Part shown: positions 28,800 to 38,161 of the stretch, piece after piece
Layout of the letters: each line of letters starts with the position of its first letter
How positions within the stretch are numbered: position 1 is the first letter of the stretch
NCBI GenBank assembly: GCA_017305635.1
Contig: JAFKKF010000011.1
Span: 1 to 64,000, forward strand
Length of the DNA: 64,000 nt
Source: Hyphomicrobiales bacterium
GTDB lineage: Bacteria; Pseudomonadota; Alphaproteobacteria; Rhizobiales; Kaistiaceae
Direction: 5' to 3'
Translations under genes and position numbers: made by a program
The notes under the pieces: model-generated
Seen by the model: the letters and a program-made list of their open reading frames with translations, nothing else
What the model was told of the DNA's origin: nothing
Databases searched by the model: none

Positions 28800-29522
28800 T
28801 CAGGTCCTCTCGTCCACCTGGCGCGACAGGATCGCCGCGAATTCGTCGCCGAAGCCTTCCAGGCGCTGGCTGATCTTGCCCGCCTCGCTCGACAGCTTGT
28901 TGTAGGCGACGACCGCCGGGATTGCCGCTAGCAGGCCGAGCGCGGTCGCGAAGAGCGCCTCCGCGATACCCGGCGCGACCACGGCGAGCGCCGTGTTCTT
29001 GGAGGCAGCGATCGCCTGGAACGAGGTCATGATGCCCCACACCGTGCCGAACAGGCCGACGAACGGCGCCGACGAGCCGACGGTGGCGAGGAACAGGAGC
29101 CGGCGCTCGAGCCGCTCGGTCTCGCGGTTGATGGTCACGTCGAGCACCTTGTCGATGCGCGTCTGCAGGCCGATCGGCGAGCGCGCGCCCGCCTCGAAGC
29201 TTCGCTTCCATTCGCGCATGGCGGCGACGAAGACCGAGGCCATGGCCGTCGGCGTGCGGCCGGTCAGCGAGCGGTAGAGATCCTCCAGCGACTGGCCCGA
29301 CCAGAACAGCTTCTCGAAGCGGTCCATCTGCCGGCGCACGCGGCTGTAGAGGAGCGTCTTGTCGACGATGATCGCCCAGCACCACACCGAGGCGAGGAGG
29401 AGCAGGATCATGACGCACTTCACCACGATGTGCGCCTGCAGGAACATGGAGATCATCGAAAGATCGGCGCCCGCGGGAAGCGTCGTGGTGATCACCGCCG
29501 GGGTTACGGGCTCAGTCGGCAT
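28800..29522 (-). CDS. tolQ: Tol-Pal system protein TolQ
   Basis: TolQ is the MotA/ExbB-family channel subunit of the Tol machine in the inner membrane. The 240-residue protein has three membrane segments, near residues 30-50, 145-170 and 180-205 ([19 protein letters not shown]), with the conserved channel motif. ATG 29522 was used. The 228 bases to ybgC contain a degenerate CtrA-like box. Confidence 0.96.
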   Translation of the reverse strand: MPTEPVTPAVITTTLPAGADLSMISMFLQAHIVVKCVMILLLLASVWCWAIIVDKTLLYSRVRRQMDRFEKLFWSGQSLEDLYRSLTGRTPTAMASVFVAAMREWKRSFEAGARSPIGLQTRIDKVLDVTINRETERLERRLLFLATVGSSAPFVGLFGTVWGIMTSFQAIAASKNTALAVVAPGIAEALFATALGLLAAIPAVVAYNKLSSEAGKISQRLEGFGDEFAAILSRQVDERT

Positions 29523-29739
29523 CGCGACGCTATCCTCTCGGACGTGTCCTCGGCGCGGAAAGCGGCGGCAGCGCGAGGCGCGGCGCCAACCAGCGGCGCC
29601 GTCTTGTCTAACCGGGGCCTGTAAGGATTGGCCGGGCCTTTACCGGAGCCGGCTGTCTCGCTGCCAAATTTGTCAAAACGAGGGCCGGGATACCCGGTCC
29701 GCACCTCGCAAACCCTTGGCGTTTCTAAGGGTATTGCAG

Positions 29740-29754
29740 TTAACGAAGGGTTAC
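29740..29754. promoter_or_regulatory. One-mismatch CtrA-type box between ybgC and tolQ
   Basis: TTAACGAAGGGTTAC fits TTAA-N7-TTAA with one mismatch. It lies 218 bases upstream of tolQ and overlaps the ybgC stop. The match is weaker than those at 20183 and 52666. Confidence 0.28.
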
Positions 29755-30221
29755 TCGACCGGCGCCCCGAGGGCGCGGCGAAGCGTATCAGGTATGCGCC
29801 GGGCACGGCCCTCGAGATTGATCATCACGACGGTCACGTCCGCCTCCACCAGCTTCTCGTCCCCGCGCCGCACGACCTGGCGGAGAACGATGCTCGCTCC
29901 CCGGATGTCGCCGGGCCGCGTCTCCACCTCGACGAGGTCGTCGATCCGCGCCGGCCGGAAGTAGTCGATGCGGATGCGCCTGACCGCGAAGGCGAGCGCC
30001 TCGCCATGCTCCCCGCTCGCCAGCTCGGCATGGCCGACCCCGATCAGGCGGATGTAGTCGGACCGCCCGCGCTCCATGAAGCGGAGGTAGTTGGCGTGAT
30101 AGACGACGCCGGAGAAATCCGTGTCCTCGAAATAGATGCGCACCGGCAGGACGTGCCCGGCGCCATCGGGCAGCAGCCGCCCGGCGAGATCGGGCCAGGT
30201 CGCGGAAGGGAAGTCCTGCAT
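29751..30221 (-). CDS. ybgC: Tol-Pal system-associated acyl-CoA thioesterase YbgC
   Basis: This 156-residue hotdog-fold thioesterase is conserved at the head of tol operons. The family motif YFEDTDFSGVVYHANYLRFMER is complete and includes the catalytic Asp. ATG 30221 follows AAGGAA eleven bases upstream; frames open further upstream lack conservation. Its exact substrate in tol biology is not settled. Confidence 0.93.
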   Translation of the reverse strand: MQDFPSATWPDLAGRLLPDGAGHVLPVRIYFEDTDFSGVVYHANYLRFMERGRSDYIRLIGVGHAELASGEHGEALAFAVRRIRIDYFRPARIDDLVEVETRPGDIRGASIVLRQVVRRGDEKLVEADVTVVMINLEGRARRIPDTLRRALGAPVE

Positions 30222-30465
30222 CGGTGCCGCATTTCCTTGGAGACGCGATCGCCGGATCCCTCTCGGCATGAGAGGCCCGGCGGCGACTGGCATAGCCGGT
30301 CTCGCCGAATATGCAATTGCCGCGCCCGTCAGGACCAAGATCAGGGTGCGGGGCGGCGAACCGTGAAATCCGATCCCCCTCCTCCTTCCCCCATGTCGAA
30401 TCCCTGCCCATCCATTCGTCGGAAAGGCATCCGGCATGCAGCCGGTCAGTACGGAGCGAGCTCAA

Positions 30466-30903
30466 ATGATCAGCAAGATCGCAATTCTCGTGGCGCGCAT
30501 CATCTTCGCCGGCGCGTTTTTCCTCGCGATGTTCTTCAAGTTCACGGGAATGGATGGCACGGCGGCGGCCATCGCCTCCATCGGCTTTCCCTTCCCGCTC
30601 TTCTTTGCCTGGGTCGCGGCCTTCTTCGAGCTCGCCCTAGTCCTGGCGTTCCTGGGCGGCGCATTCTTCACCGAAGCGGCGATATTGGCCGCAGCCTACG
30701 TGCTCTTCCTCGGATTCGCCTTCCATGGCCCCTCGGCATGGCAGGCAAACCCGATGGAGTTCGGCTTCTTCGTCGACCACTTCGTCTTCATTGCCGGGCT
30801 TCTCTATGCCGCCGTCTTCGGTCCCGGCAGGCTCGCTCTCGGCTGGACGCTTCCATGGCTGGCGGCCCGTCGTTCCGCGATGCCGCCTGCCGGCTTCCGT
30901 TGA
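30466..30903 (+). CDS. DoxX-family membrane protein
   Basis: This 145-residue protein has four hydrophobic helices in the DoxX pattern (IAILVARIIFAGAFFLAMFF; FPLFFAWVAAFFELALVLAF; AILAAAYVLFLGFAF; FVFIAGLLYAAVF). DoxX proteins are small quinone- or redox-linked membrane proteins, often without known role. ATG 30466 has GGAGCGAG just upstream; ATG 30436 is an in-frame alternative. It is a plus-strand gene between minus-strand ruvB and ybgC and so interrupts an otherwise co-directional cluster. Confidence 0.8.
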   Translation: MISKIAILVARIIFAGAFFLAMFFKFTGMDGTAAAIASIGFPFPLFFAWVAAFFELALVLAFLGGAFFTEAAILAAAYVLFLGFAFHGPSAWQANPMEFGFFVDHFVFIAGLLYAAVFGPGRLALGWTLPWLAARRSAMPPAGFR

Positions 30904-30916
30904 GACGATCGACGGG

Positions 30917-31957
30917 TCAGCTGTCCTCCGGATCGCTGAACAGGCCGAACTGCGGAGCGCCTGGTCCGGAGGGCGGCGTCAGCCCGAGGTGGCGGAAGGC
31001 CTGTGGCGTGAGCAACCTTCCGCGCGGCGTCCGCTGCACGAAGCCCTGCTGGATGAGGTACGGCTCGACGATCTCCTCGATCGCGTCGCGCGGCTCGGAG
31101 AGGGCGGCCGCGATCGTCTCGACGCCCACCGGCCCGCCGCCGAAGCTCTCGGCGATCAGCTTGAGGTAGCGCCGGTCGAGCTGGTCGAAGCCCTGGGAAT
31201 CGACTTCGAGCCGCTGTAGCGCCTTGTCGGCCTCCTTGGCGTCGATAGCCTTGACCCCGTCGACCACCGCGAAGTCGCGCACCCGGCGCAGGAGCCGCGT
31301 CGCGATGCGGGGCGTGCCGCGCGAGCGCCGCGCCACTTCCCGCGCGCCGTCCGCGGTCATCTCGATGCCGAGCAGCCGCGCTCCCCGCTTCACGATGAAT
31401 TCCAGCTCCTCGACCGTGTAGAAGTTGAGCCGGACCGGGATGCCGAAGCGGTCGCGGAGCGGCGTCGTCAGCAGCCCCAGCCGCGTCGTCGCGCCGACCA
31501 GCGTGAAGGGCGCGAGGTCGATCTTCACCGAGCGCGCCGCCGGCCCCTCGCCGATGATCAGGTCGAGCTGGAAATCCTCGAGCGCCGGATAGAGCACTTC
31601 CTCCACCGCCGGCGACAGCCGGTGGATCTCGTCGATGAAGAGCACGTCGCGGGCTTCGAGGTTGGTGAGCAGCGCCGCGAGGTCGCCGGCCTTGGCGATG
31701 ACCGGCCCCGACGTCGCGCGGAAATTGACGCCGAGCTCGCGCGCCACGATCTGCGACAGCGTCGTCTTGCCGAGGCCGGGCGGCCCGACGAAAAGCACGT
31801 GGTCGAGCGGCTCCTTCCGCTGCCGCGCCGCCTCGATGAAGACCTTGAGGTTGGCGCAGGCCTGCGCCTGCCCGACGAAATCGGCGAGCATCTGCGGCCG
31901 GAGCGTATTGTCCGGCGCGTCATCGTCGCGCTGCTCACCAGAAAGGATACGGCTCAT
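30917..31957 (-). CDS. ruvB: Holliday junction branch migration helicase RuvB
   Basis: RuvB is the AAA+ motor that moves Holliday junctions with RuvA. The 346-residue protein has Walker [10 protein letters not shown], Walker [13 protein letters not shown], sensor and arginine-finger blocks ([16 protein letters not shown]), and a C-terminal winged helix ([14 protein letters not shown]). The ATG overlaps the stop of the preceding membrane protein gene by four bases (ATGA), implying translational coupling. Confidence 0.97.
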   Translation of the reverse strand: MSRILSGEQRDDDAPDNTLRPQMLADFVGQAQACANLKVFIEAARQRKEPLDHVLFVGPPGLGKTTLSQIVARELGVNFRATSGPVIAKAGDLAALLTNLEARDVLFIDEIHRLSPAVEEVLYPALEDFQLDLIIGEGPAARSVKIDLAPFTLVGATTRLGLLTTPLRDRFGIPVRLNFYTVEELEFIVKRGARLLGIEMTADGAREVARRSRGTPRIATRLLRRVRDFAVVDGVKAIDAKEADKALQRLEVDSQGFDQLDRRYLKLIAESFGGGPVGVETIAAALSEPRDAIEEIVEPYLIQQGFVQRTPRGRLLTPQAFRHLGLTPPSGPGAPQFGLFSDPEDS

Positions 31958-32409
31958 GCCCAGCGCCTCGTCCAGCGCGTCAGCGCCCAGCCGGTGATCG
32001 TCGCCACCACGAACGATGCGACGACCAGCTGCGTGAAAAGGTCGTGCATCCTGCCCGGCGCGAGCAGCCATGCCCAGACCACGCCGATGGCGCCGCCGAT
32101 GGCCGCCGCCTCGAGGAGCCGCGCGCCCCCGAAGAGATCGCGGAGCGCGACGATGGCGCCGATCCCGCCCGCCACCGCGAAGCCGAGCGGATGCGCCTTC
32201 CACAGGCCATAGGCGAGCGAGCCGCCGAGGAGATAGAAGCTCGTCTCGTTCGCCGGCCGCACGGGGAAGCCGAAGGCCATATAGCCGAGGATCGTCACGG
32301 CCGCGGCGATGACCGGCACGACGAGCGTGAAGATCGCGACCGTCACCACGAAACGGAGCGCCCGGTTCGAGCCCGGCCCCGCCGGCGTGAGATCGAAGGC
32401 CTCGCTCAC
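31954..32409 (-). CDS. Unknown multi-pass membrane protein between ruvA and ruvB
   Basis: I do not recognise this 151-residue protein. It starts at a GTG overlapping the ruvA stop (GTGA) and ends overlapping the ruvB start (ATGA), so it is locked into the operon by four-base overlaps on both sides. After about 18 polar residues there are four or five hydrophobic segments ([81 protein letters not shown]). It has no obvious catalytic motif. Its expression must follow that of RuvAB. Confidence 0.75.
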   Translation of the reverse strand: MSEAFDLTPAGPGSNRALRFVVTVAIFTLVVPVIAAAVTILGYMAFGFPVRPANETSFYLLGGSLAYGLWKAHPLGFAVAGGIGAIVALRDLFGGARLLEAAAIGGAIGVVWAWLLAPGRMHDLFTQLVVASFVVATITGWALTRWTRRWA

Positions 32410-33023
32410 CGCGCCAGCTCCTTGAGGCCCTGCCGGATGAGCTGCTCCGTCGTCGCGCCCTCGCCGACGTTGCGTTGCGCGGCGGCCACCGCCGCGCTCG
32501 CCTGGAGCTGCTGGTAGCCGAGATTGACCAGCGCCGAGACCGCATCGGCCACCGGACGCGGCGCGCGCTTGTCGGCGAGATCGGCCTGCAGGTGGACCAC
32601 CGCCGGGTCGGCCCCCGCGAGCCCCGGCGCCTTGTCGCGCAGCTCCGCGACGATGCGCTCGGCGACCTTCTTGCCGACGCCCGGCGCGCGCGAGAGCGCG
32701 GCCTTGTCCTGCAGCGCGATGGCCGAGACGAGGTCGCCCGGCTTCAGCGTGCCAAGCACCGCGAGGGCGACCTTGGCGCCCACGCCCTGCACCGTCTGCA
32801 GGAGCCGGAACCACTCGCGCTCGGCATCGCCGGCAAAGCCGTAGAGCCGGATCATGTCTTCGCGCACGTAGGTCTCGATCGACAGCGCCGCCGCTTCGCC
32901 CGGTTGCGGCAGCGACTGTAGTGTCCGCGACGAGCAATGCACCTGGTAGCCGACGCCGCCGACATCGACGATCACCCAGTCCTCGCCATAGGAATCGATG
33001 ACGCCCTTCAGCTTCCCGATCAT
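32406..33023 (-). CDS. ruvA: Holliday junction branch migration protein RuvA
   Basis: RuvA binds four-way junctions and loads RuvB. The 205-residue protein has the N-terminal OB-fold ([29 protein letters not shown]), two helix-hairpin-helix motifs ([16 protein letters not shown] and [13 protein letters not shown]) and the C-terminal domain that touches RuvB. Its ATG overlaps the stop codon of the vapC-like gene by four bases, so translation of RuvA is coupled to a toxin gene rather than to ruvC. Confidence 0.97.
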   Translation of the reverse strand: MIGKLKGVIDSYGEDWVIVDVGGVGYQVHCSSRTLQSLPQPGEAAALSIETYVREDMIRLYGFAGDAEREWFRLLQTVQGVGAKVALAVLGTLKPGDLVSAIALQDKAALSRAPGVGKKVAERIVAELRDKAPGLAGADPAVVHLQADLADKRAPRPVADAVSALVNLGYQQLQASAAVAAAQRNVGEGATTEQLIRQGLKELAR

Positions 33024-33436
33024 GGCCGCGTCTCTGGCGTCACGACGGCAAGGGAGGGAAAGTAGCTGCGATAATAGCCACGGTCGCGGGTAAGCAGCCG
33101 ATAGCCGCGCACCGCGGCATGGGCGCCTATGAAGAAGTCCGGCAGCGGCATGGGCCGCGCTCCGCCGCGACGGCGGTAGCGGAGAAATGCCGCTCCAGCC
33201 AGGTAGGAAGCGTCGAAGGGCAGGCTCTCGCGCCGGAAGCGCCCCGCCGTCATGGCCCCGTCGAGATCCTCCATGGAAGCGTATCCGGCGACGAGCTCCG
33301 AATAGACGATCTGGTTGATCACGAGTTCGCCCTCATCGCCCGCCTGCCGAAGAGCTTCCTCCGACCATTGTCGCCACCGCGAGGCCGGCCCGGCCACATC
33401 GAGGATCACGTTCGTGTCGACGAACGTATCAGGCAT
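33020..33436 (-). CDS. PIN-domain toxin, VapC type
   Basis: This 138-residue protein is a VapC-like PIN-domain ribonuclease, the toxin of a type II pair. Acidic active-site residues are visible: Asp7 in [10 protein letters not shown], Glu in VYSELVAG, Asp in [11 protein letters not shown], and a final Asp in [11 protein letters not shown] 33436 overlaps the antitoxin gene by eight bases. The stop overlaps the ruvA start (ATGA). It appears intact, so an active nuclease is expected. Family toxins usually cut tRNA or rRNA; the target here is unknown. Confidence 0.9.
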   Translation of the reverse strand: MPDTFVDTNVILDVAGPASRWRQWSEEALRQAGDEGELVINQIVYSELVAGYASMEDLDGAMTAGRFRRESLPFDASYLAGAAFLRYRRRGGARPMPLPDFFIGAHAAVRGYRLLTRDRGYYRSYFPSLAVVTPETRP

Positions 33437-33677
33437 CGCCGCGAAGCAGCTGCATGATCTCGTCAGTCGACAGGGTCCGGTTGCGCGTCCGGCTTCCGCG
33501 AAGACCCGCGACGATCTTCTCGCCACGGCTCACGCCCGGCCGCTGCCGGCGATCGACCCGACGAATGGTCACGACGCCGTCCTCGCAGCCGAACTCCACC
33601 TCGTCGCCCGGCGCGATCCCGGCGCGCTCACGCACGTCCTTCGGAATGGTCACCTGTGCCTTGGCCGTGACTCGCAT
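33429..33677 (-). CDS. AbrB/MazE-family antitoxin
   Basis: This 82-residue protein has an N-terminal swapped-hairpin AbrB domain (RVTAKAQVTIPKDVRERAGIAPGDEVEF) that binds DNA, and a C-terminal tail ([12 protein letters not shown]) that would wrap the PIN toxin. It should neutralise the toxin and repress its own promoter. A perfect 10-bp inverted repeat lies nine bases upstream of the start and overlaps the -10 region of a good promoter. It is the first gene of the block inserted between ruvC and ruvA. Confidence 0.9.
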   Translation of the reverse strand: MRVTAKAQVTIPKDVRERAGIAPGDEVEFGCEDGVVTIRRVDRRQRPGVSRGEKIVAGLRGSRTRNRTLSTDEIMQLLRGDA

Positions 33678-33685
33678 GACGGGCC

Positions 33686-33709
33686 TTTCTTACTTGCCAA
33701 AGTAAGAAA
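33686..33709. promoter_or_regulatory. Perfect inverted-repeat operator of the toxin-antitoxin pair
   Basis: TTTCTTACTT (33686-33695) and AAGTAAGAAA (33700-33709) are exact reverse complements with a four-base spacer GCCA. The element overlaps the predicted -10 box and start of transcription, and ends nine bases before the antitoxin start codon. This is where a toxin-antitoxin complex would autorepress. Confidence 0.75.
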
Positions 33710-33734
33710 TAGAACATTACGGAAACATTGACAA
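33706..33734 (-). promoter_or_regulatory. Promoter of the toxin-antitoxin / ruvA block
   Basis: On the minus strand TTGTCA (33734-33729) and TATTTC (33711-33706) are separated by 17 bases, a good fit to a sigma-70 promoter. The -35 box begins directly after the ruvC stop codon. Transcription from here would run through antitoxin, toxin, ruvA, the membrane protein and ruvB. Confidence 0.6.
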
Positions 33735-34244
33735 CTAGGCGCCCACCAGCCGCCTCAGCGCCGCGGCGCCGCGATGATGCGCGTGGCAGATGGCGATGGC
33801 GAGCGCATCGGCCGAGTCGTCGCTGTCGAAGGTCGCCCGCGGCAGGAGCACGCGCACCATGGCGCGGATCTGGATCTTCTCCGCGTGCCCTGCCCCGACC
33901 ACCGCCTTCTTCACCGCGTTCGGCGCATATTCGGCGACCGACAGCCCCGCCTGCGCCGGCACCAGGAGCGCGATGCCCCGCGCCTGGCCGAGCTTCAGCG
34001 TCGCCGAGGCGTCGCGGTTGACGAAGGTCTGCTCGACCGCTGCCTCGTCCGGCTGGAAGCCGGCGACGATTTCGCTCAAGCCCCTGTGCAGCGCCACCAG
34101 CCGGTGCGCCAGCTCGCCGTCGAGCGGCGCCTTCACCGTGCCCGCCGCGACGAAGGCAAGGCTATTCCCGGTCACCGCGATCAGGCCCCAGCCGGTGCGC
34201 CGGAGCCCGGGATCGACGCCGAGGATGCGAATCGTCTCTGCCAT
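33735..34244 (-). CDS. ruvC: Holliday junction resolvase RuvC
   Basis: RuvC is the endonuclease that cuts Holliday junctions moved by RuvAB. The 169-residue protein has the RNase H-like fold with catalytic Asp in [14 protein letters not shown], Glu in AAVEQTFVN, and the C-terminal acidic residues in [15 protein letters not shown]. It is separated from ruvA by the toxin-antitoxin insertion. Confidence 0.96.
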   Translation of the reverse strand: MAETIRILGVDPGLRRTGWGLIAVTGNSLAFVAAGTVKAPLDGELAHRLVALHRGLSEIVAGFQPDEAAVEQTFVNRDASATLKLGQARGIALLVPAQAGLSVAEYAPNAVKKAVVGAGHAEKIQIRAMVRVLLPRATFDSDDSADALAIAICHAHHRGAAALRRLVGA

Positions 34245-34363
34245 CTTGTCCTGACGCGTACCGCCAAATGGCGAGCCTCGCCACGTTTCGCGCGCGCGTC
34301 ACGTCCCTGTCATCGCCAACGACTATCGCCGGGCTGCCCACCACCTCCGAGGGGAACCATACC

Positions 34364-35719
34364 ATGCGACAGCTCCTGCTCGCCTCCGCCGCCGTCATGA
34401 TCGCCGGCGTCGCCCACGCCGCCGATGCGGTGACCTTCTACTCCGCCGCTCCCGGCCAGGCCGCGCTCGCGCTGCCCGAGTTCCAGTCGAGCCTGCCCGG
34501 CGCCAGGCTCCTGAAGCTCAGCGTCGGCGTCGGCTCCTCCGCCTTCCGCGATCCCTCCGCGCCGGCCAATACCTTCTTCACGCTCGGCGACCGCGGCGCC
34601 AACTTCACCTGCGAGGAGGGCGAGGGCTATTTCGGCATCGACGCCAAGGTCGCCTGCCCCGCCGCCGACGGCCTGAAGGCCGGTGCCGGCCGGCTCTATC
34701 CCGAGCCGGATTTCGTCATCTCGATCTACGAGGTGACGCTCGACCCGGCGGCCAGGACCTTCACCGTGTCGAAGGTTATTCCGCTGACGACGCCGAAGGG
34801 CGCCAAGATCACCGGCGTCACCAATCCGCTCACCGTCGCCACCACCGAGGTTCCGCGCGACGGCAACGGCAACGTCATCCCGCAGAACGCCAATGCCATC
34901 GACGCCGAAGGCCTCGTCCGGCTCCCCGACGGCCGCTTCTTCATCGCCGAGGAGAACGCCACCGGCATCGTCGAGGTCTCGGCCGACGGCGTGATCCAGC
35001 GCCGCTTCGTGCCCGCCGGCACCGAGAAGGACTTCGCCGCCGCCGACTATCCGGTCACCGGCAGCCTGCCGGCGATCCTGGCCAGGCGCCACTCCAACCG
35101 CGGCATGGAATCCCTCGCCCTCTCCGAAGATGGCAAGTTTCTCTTCAGCCTGGTCCAGAACCCCCTCGATAATCCCGATTCCAAGGCCTACGGCAAGGCG
35201 GTCAATACCCGCCTCGTGAAGCTCGAGCTCGGCAAGGATGCCTCCGGCGCCACCACGCTCACCCCGGTCGCCGAATACGTCTACGAGCTCGACAACTTCG
35301 AGGCCTTCACGGCCCTCGGCGCCACCGACGCCGAGCAACCTTCCTCGCTCCGCATCAGCGAGATGACGTCCCTCGGCGGCGACCGCTTCCTGGTCGACGA
35401 GCGCACCGACCAGGTCGCCAAGATCTTCGAGATCGACCTGAACGATGCCACCAACATCCTCGGCTCGAAGTGGGACGACGCGGCGACCGTGCCGACGCTG
35501 GAACAGGCCGCCGGAGCCAAGGCCGTCGGCGTCACGCCGGTGAAGAAGACCGAGCGCCTCGTCGCCTCCTCGCTGGAAGGCGCCTCGCCGCGCTTCCCCG
35601 CCAAGATCGAGGGCATGGCCATCACCGCCGACGGCAAGCTCATGCTGATCAACGACAACGATTTCGGCATCGGCGGCGCCGATACCGTCATCGCGATCGT
35701 CGACACGCTGACGCAGTAG
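34364..35719 (+). CDS. Esterase-like / phytase-like secreted protein
   Basis: This 451-residue protein has a signal peptide (about residues 1-19, ending GVAHAAD) and is expected in the periplasm. The mature part matches the pattern of the phytase-like, esterase-like family, a beta-propeller with blocks such as NAIDAEGLVRLPDGRFFIAEEN, NRGMESLALSEDGKFLFSL and ANKIEGMAITADG-like repeats near the C-terminus. The start follows GAGGGGAA. It is a plus-strand gene placed between ruvC and the yebC group. The substrate cannot be inferred. Confidence 0.8.
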   Translation: MRQLLLASAAVMIAGVAHAADAVTFYSAAPGQAALALPEFQSSLPGARLLKLSVGVGSSAFRDPSAPANTFFTLGDRGANFTCEEGEGYFGIDAKVACPAADGLKAGAGRLYPEPDFVISIYEVTLDPAARTFTVSKVIPLTTPKGAKITGVTNPLTVATTEVPRDGNGNVIPQNANAIDAEGLVRLPDGRFFIAEENATGIVEVSADGVIQRRFVPAGTEKDFAAADYPVTGSLPAILARRHSNRGMESLALSEDGKFLFSLVQNPLDNPDSKAYGKAVNTRLVKLELGKDASGATTLTPVAEYVYELDNFEAFTALGATDAEQPSSLRISEMTSLGGDRFLVDERTDQVAKIFEIDLNDATNILGSKWDDAATVPTLEQAAGAKAVGVTPVKKTERLVASSLEGASPRFPAKIEGMAITADGKLMLINDNDFGIGGADTVIAIVDTLTQ

Positions 35720-35822
35720 CGGCGGCCTCGTTCCGCCAGGGCGGTGGTGCTCCGGCGCCACCGCCACTCACGCCATGGCCGGCTCCGTGCCCGCCATTCG
35801 CGACTTTCCCGCTTCGGTTGCC

Positions 35823-36515
35823 TCAGGTCGCGGGCGATGCCGGCGCCGCTTCCGTCGCGACGGTTGCCGGCGCGGCCTCCTTCGGCTGCCGCCGCCAGTC
35901 CACGTAGCCGATGATCGCATCGACGAGCACGTAGAGGCAGCCGAGGATCGCGAACTCGATCCCGAACTTGACCATGCTCTGGATCACGCGGTCGAGGCCG
36001 AGCTTCGTCACGTCGACGAAGCCATAGGGATACCAGGCCGATTCCTGCCCGTGCAGGATCGTGTAGAGCGCGTAGAGGGCCGGGAAGATCATCCAGTCGA
36101 TGACGTTCTGGAGCCTCAGCTCGCCCTTCCTGACGAAGAGCAGCCACCAGAGCGGATAGGTGATCGGCACCACGTAGTGGTGGATCGCGTTCAGCCCGAT
36201 GCCGAGGCCCTCCGGATGGGTCGTGTCGCGAAGCAGCAGCCAGAACACGATGCCGGTGATCGTGATGTAGAAGGCGAGCGGCGTCGCCCCGCGCGGGCCG
36301 CCGAAGAACCGCCCGACCCGCGACGTCGGCACCACCAGCACGGCCGTCAGCGCCGCCGCGATGAAGAGGTTCGAGAGCGTGGTGAAATAGCTGAAGTAGT
36401 TGAGCGTGGAGGTCGCCAGCGCCGCGCCCGTCTTGCCGGCATTGCTGAAGAAGTACTGGCCGATGAAGCCGGTCCAGGCCGCGGCCGCGATGACGAAGGC
36501 TGTGACTCGCCGCAT
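35823..36515 (-). CDS. Pr6Pr-family membrane protein
   Basis: This 230-residue protein has about six hydrophobic helices and the conserved blocks FSYFTTLSNLF, HHYVVPITYPLWWLL and YPYGFVDV seen in the Pr6Pr (FAR-17a/AIG1-like) group. These proteins are of unknown function in bacteria. The C-terminus is a short alanine-rich tail. It lies 15 bases downstream of yebC and is probably cotranscribed with it. Confidence 0.82.
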   Translation of the reverse strand: MRRVTAFVIAAAAWTGFIGQYFFSNAGKTGAALATSTLNYFSYFTTLSNLFIAAALTAVLVVPTSRVGRFFGGPRGATPLAFYITITGIVFWLLLRDTTHPEGLGIGLNAIHHYVVPITYPLWWLLFVRKGELRLQNVIDWMIFPALYALYTILHGQESAWYPYGFVDVTKLGLDRVIQSMVKFGIEFAILGCLYVLVDAIIGYVDWRRQPKEAAPATVATEAAPASPAT

Positions 36516-36530
36516 CCCGCCCTGCCCCGC

Positions 36531-37280
36531 TCAGGCCGCGGAGAGTTTCTCGGCGACGTCGTCGGCGATCTCGGAATTGGTGTGTACCGCCTGGACGTCG
36601 TCGTCGTCCTCGAGCGTCGCGACCAGCTTGACCAGCGCCTCGGCGCCTTCCTGGTCGAGCGACGTCCTCGTCTTCGGCCGCCAGATCATCTTCACCGTCT
36701 CGGCCTCGCCGAGCACGCCTTCGAGATTCTTCGCCACCTCGCCGAGGTCGCCGAAGGCGGTGGTGATGAAATGGCCTTCCTCGTCGCTCTCGACATCGTC
36801 GGCGCCGGCATTGATCGCCGCCTCGAGCACGGCGTCGTTGCTTCCCGCCGCCGGCTTGTAGTGGATCTCGCCAACGCGATCGAACATGAAGCCGACCGAG
36901 CCGGTCTCGCCGAGCGCGCCACCCGACTTGGAGAAGTAGGAGCGCACCGCCGCAGCCGTGCGGTTGCGGTTGTCGGTCAGCGCCTCGACGATCACCGCGA
37001 CGCCGGCCGGGCCATAGCCCTCGTAGCGCACTTCCTCGAAATTCTCGCCGTCATTGCCGGCCGCCTTCTTGATGGCGCGCTCGATATTGTCCTTCGGCAT
37101 GTTCTCGGCGCGGGCGTTGAGGATCGCGAGCCTCAGCCGCGGGTTCATCTTCGGGTCCGGCGTGCCGGTCTTGGCGGCGACCGTGATCTCGCGGGCGAGC
37201 TTGGAGAACATCTTGGAGCGGCGCGCATCGGCGGCGCCCTTCTTGTGCATGATGTTCTTGAACTGGGAATGTCCGGCCAT
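36531..37280 (-). CDS. yebC: YebC/TACO1-family protein
   Basis: YebC-family proteins act as translation factors at proline stretches or as regulators. The 249-residue protein opens with the family signature [20 protein letters not shown], and has [10 protein letters not shown] and [14 protein letters not shown]. In related genomes yebC directly precedes ruvC; here a plus-strand phytase-like gene and the Pr6Pr gene lie in between. Confidence 0.95.
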   Translation of the reverse strand: MAGHSQFKNIMHKKGAADARRSKMFSKLAREITVAAKTGTPDPKMNPRLRLAILNARAENMPKDNIERAIKKAAGNDGENFEEVRYEGYGPAGVAVIVEALTDNRNRTAAAVRSYFSKSGGALGETGSVGFMFDRVGEIHYKPAAGSNDAVLEAAINAGADDVESDEEGHFITTAFGDLGEVAKNLEGVLGEAETVKMIWRPKTRTSLDQEGAEALVKLVATLEDDDDVQAVHTNSEIADDVAEKLSAA

Positions 37281-37339
37281 GGCAGTCCTTGCGGGCGGCT
37301 TTCCGCCTCGGGTTCAACGGCAAGTTGGAAGGTCCGGCC

Positions 37340-38113
37340 TTATAATTCGGCTCCCGGCCGATGGGAAGATACCGGCTTGGCCGCCCCTCCCCTGCCGATC
37401 CAGTCGGCGACATGGGGGACGATCGTGCCGGCGAGGGATTCCGCCAGCAGCCAGTGCCCGCGCCCCGGCACCAGGAGGAATTCCGCCTTCAGCCGCCGCG
37501 CCAGCCCGGTCGCGGTGACGAGCGGCACCACCCGGTCGCGCGCCCCGTGGACGAGCATCACCGGGCAGGCGATCTGCGCCGCCGCCACGCGCACCTCGCC
37601 GAGCGCCAGCGCCCGGATCGCCCGCCCGGCTTCGTGCCCGAAATCGCCCACTGTCTCGTCCTGCTCAGCCGGCGCGAGGTCGTGCACGAGGAGCGCGCGG
37701 AGCGTCCTTTCCGATGGTCGGAACGCGCGTCCGCGCAGCACCCTCCAGGCATAGGGCAGCCCGCTTGCGGCGAGCGCCGAGCCGGGAAGGTAGGGCCGCG
37801 CCGGCGGCGAGGCGACGAGCACCAGCCCGGCGACCGGCATCGATGCCGCGAGGACCTGCCCGATCACGCCGCCGATCGAATAGCCGATGACCACCGCCGG
37901 CTCGCCGAGCGCCTTCAGCGCCTCCTCCATCGCTTTCGTGAAATCGGCGAAGGTCAGCCGGTCGAGCGCCGCCGGATCGTCGGGGTCGTGGCCGGGGAGC
38001 GCCGGTACCAGGCAGCGATGCCCCAGCCCCTCGAAATGCAGCGCCCAGGCAGCGAAATGCGCCGGCTTCCCCGCCGTGCCGTGGATGAAGAGGATGGGTG
38101 GCCGCCTGGTCAT
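37340..38113 (-). CDS. Alpha/beta hydrolase
   Basis: This 257-residue cytoplasmic hydrolase has the oxyanion block PILFIHGTAGKP, the nucleophile elbow VIGYSIGGVIGQ (Ser in GxSxG), a likely Asp in LVHGARDRVVPLV and the catalytic His in GRGHWLL. All three catalytic positions are present, so it is probably active. The substrate is unknown. It lies upstream of yebC on the same strand with a 59-base gap. Confidence 0.88.
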   Translation of the reverse strand: MTRRPPILFIHGTAGKPAHFAAWALHFEGLGHRCLVPALPGHDPDDPAALDRLTFADFTKAMEEALKALGEPAVVIGYSIGGVIGQVLAASMPVAGLVLVASPPARPYLPGSALAASGLPYAWRVLRGRAFRPSERTLRALLVHDLAPAEQDETVGDFGHEAGRAIRALALGEVRVAAAQIACPVMLVHGARDRVVPLVTATGLARRLKAEFLLVPGRGHWLLAESLAGTIVPHVADWIGRGGAAKPVSSHRPGAEL

Positions 38114-38161
38114 CGCCGTCTCGTGGCGATCCTATACCCGAGTCGCGCAGGCGGTTCCGCT

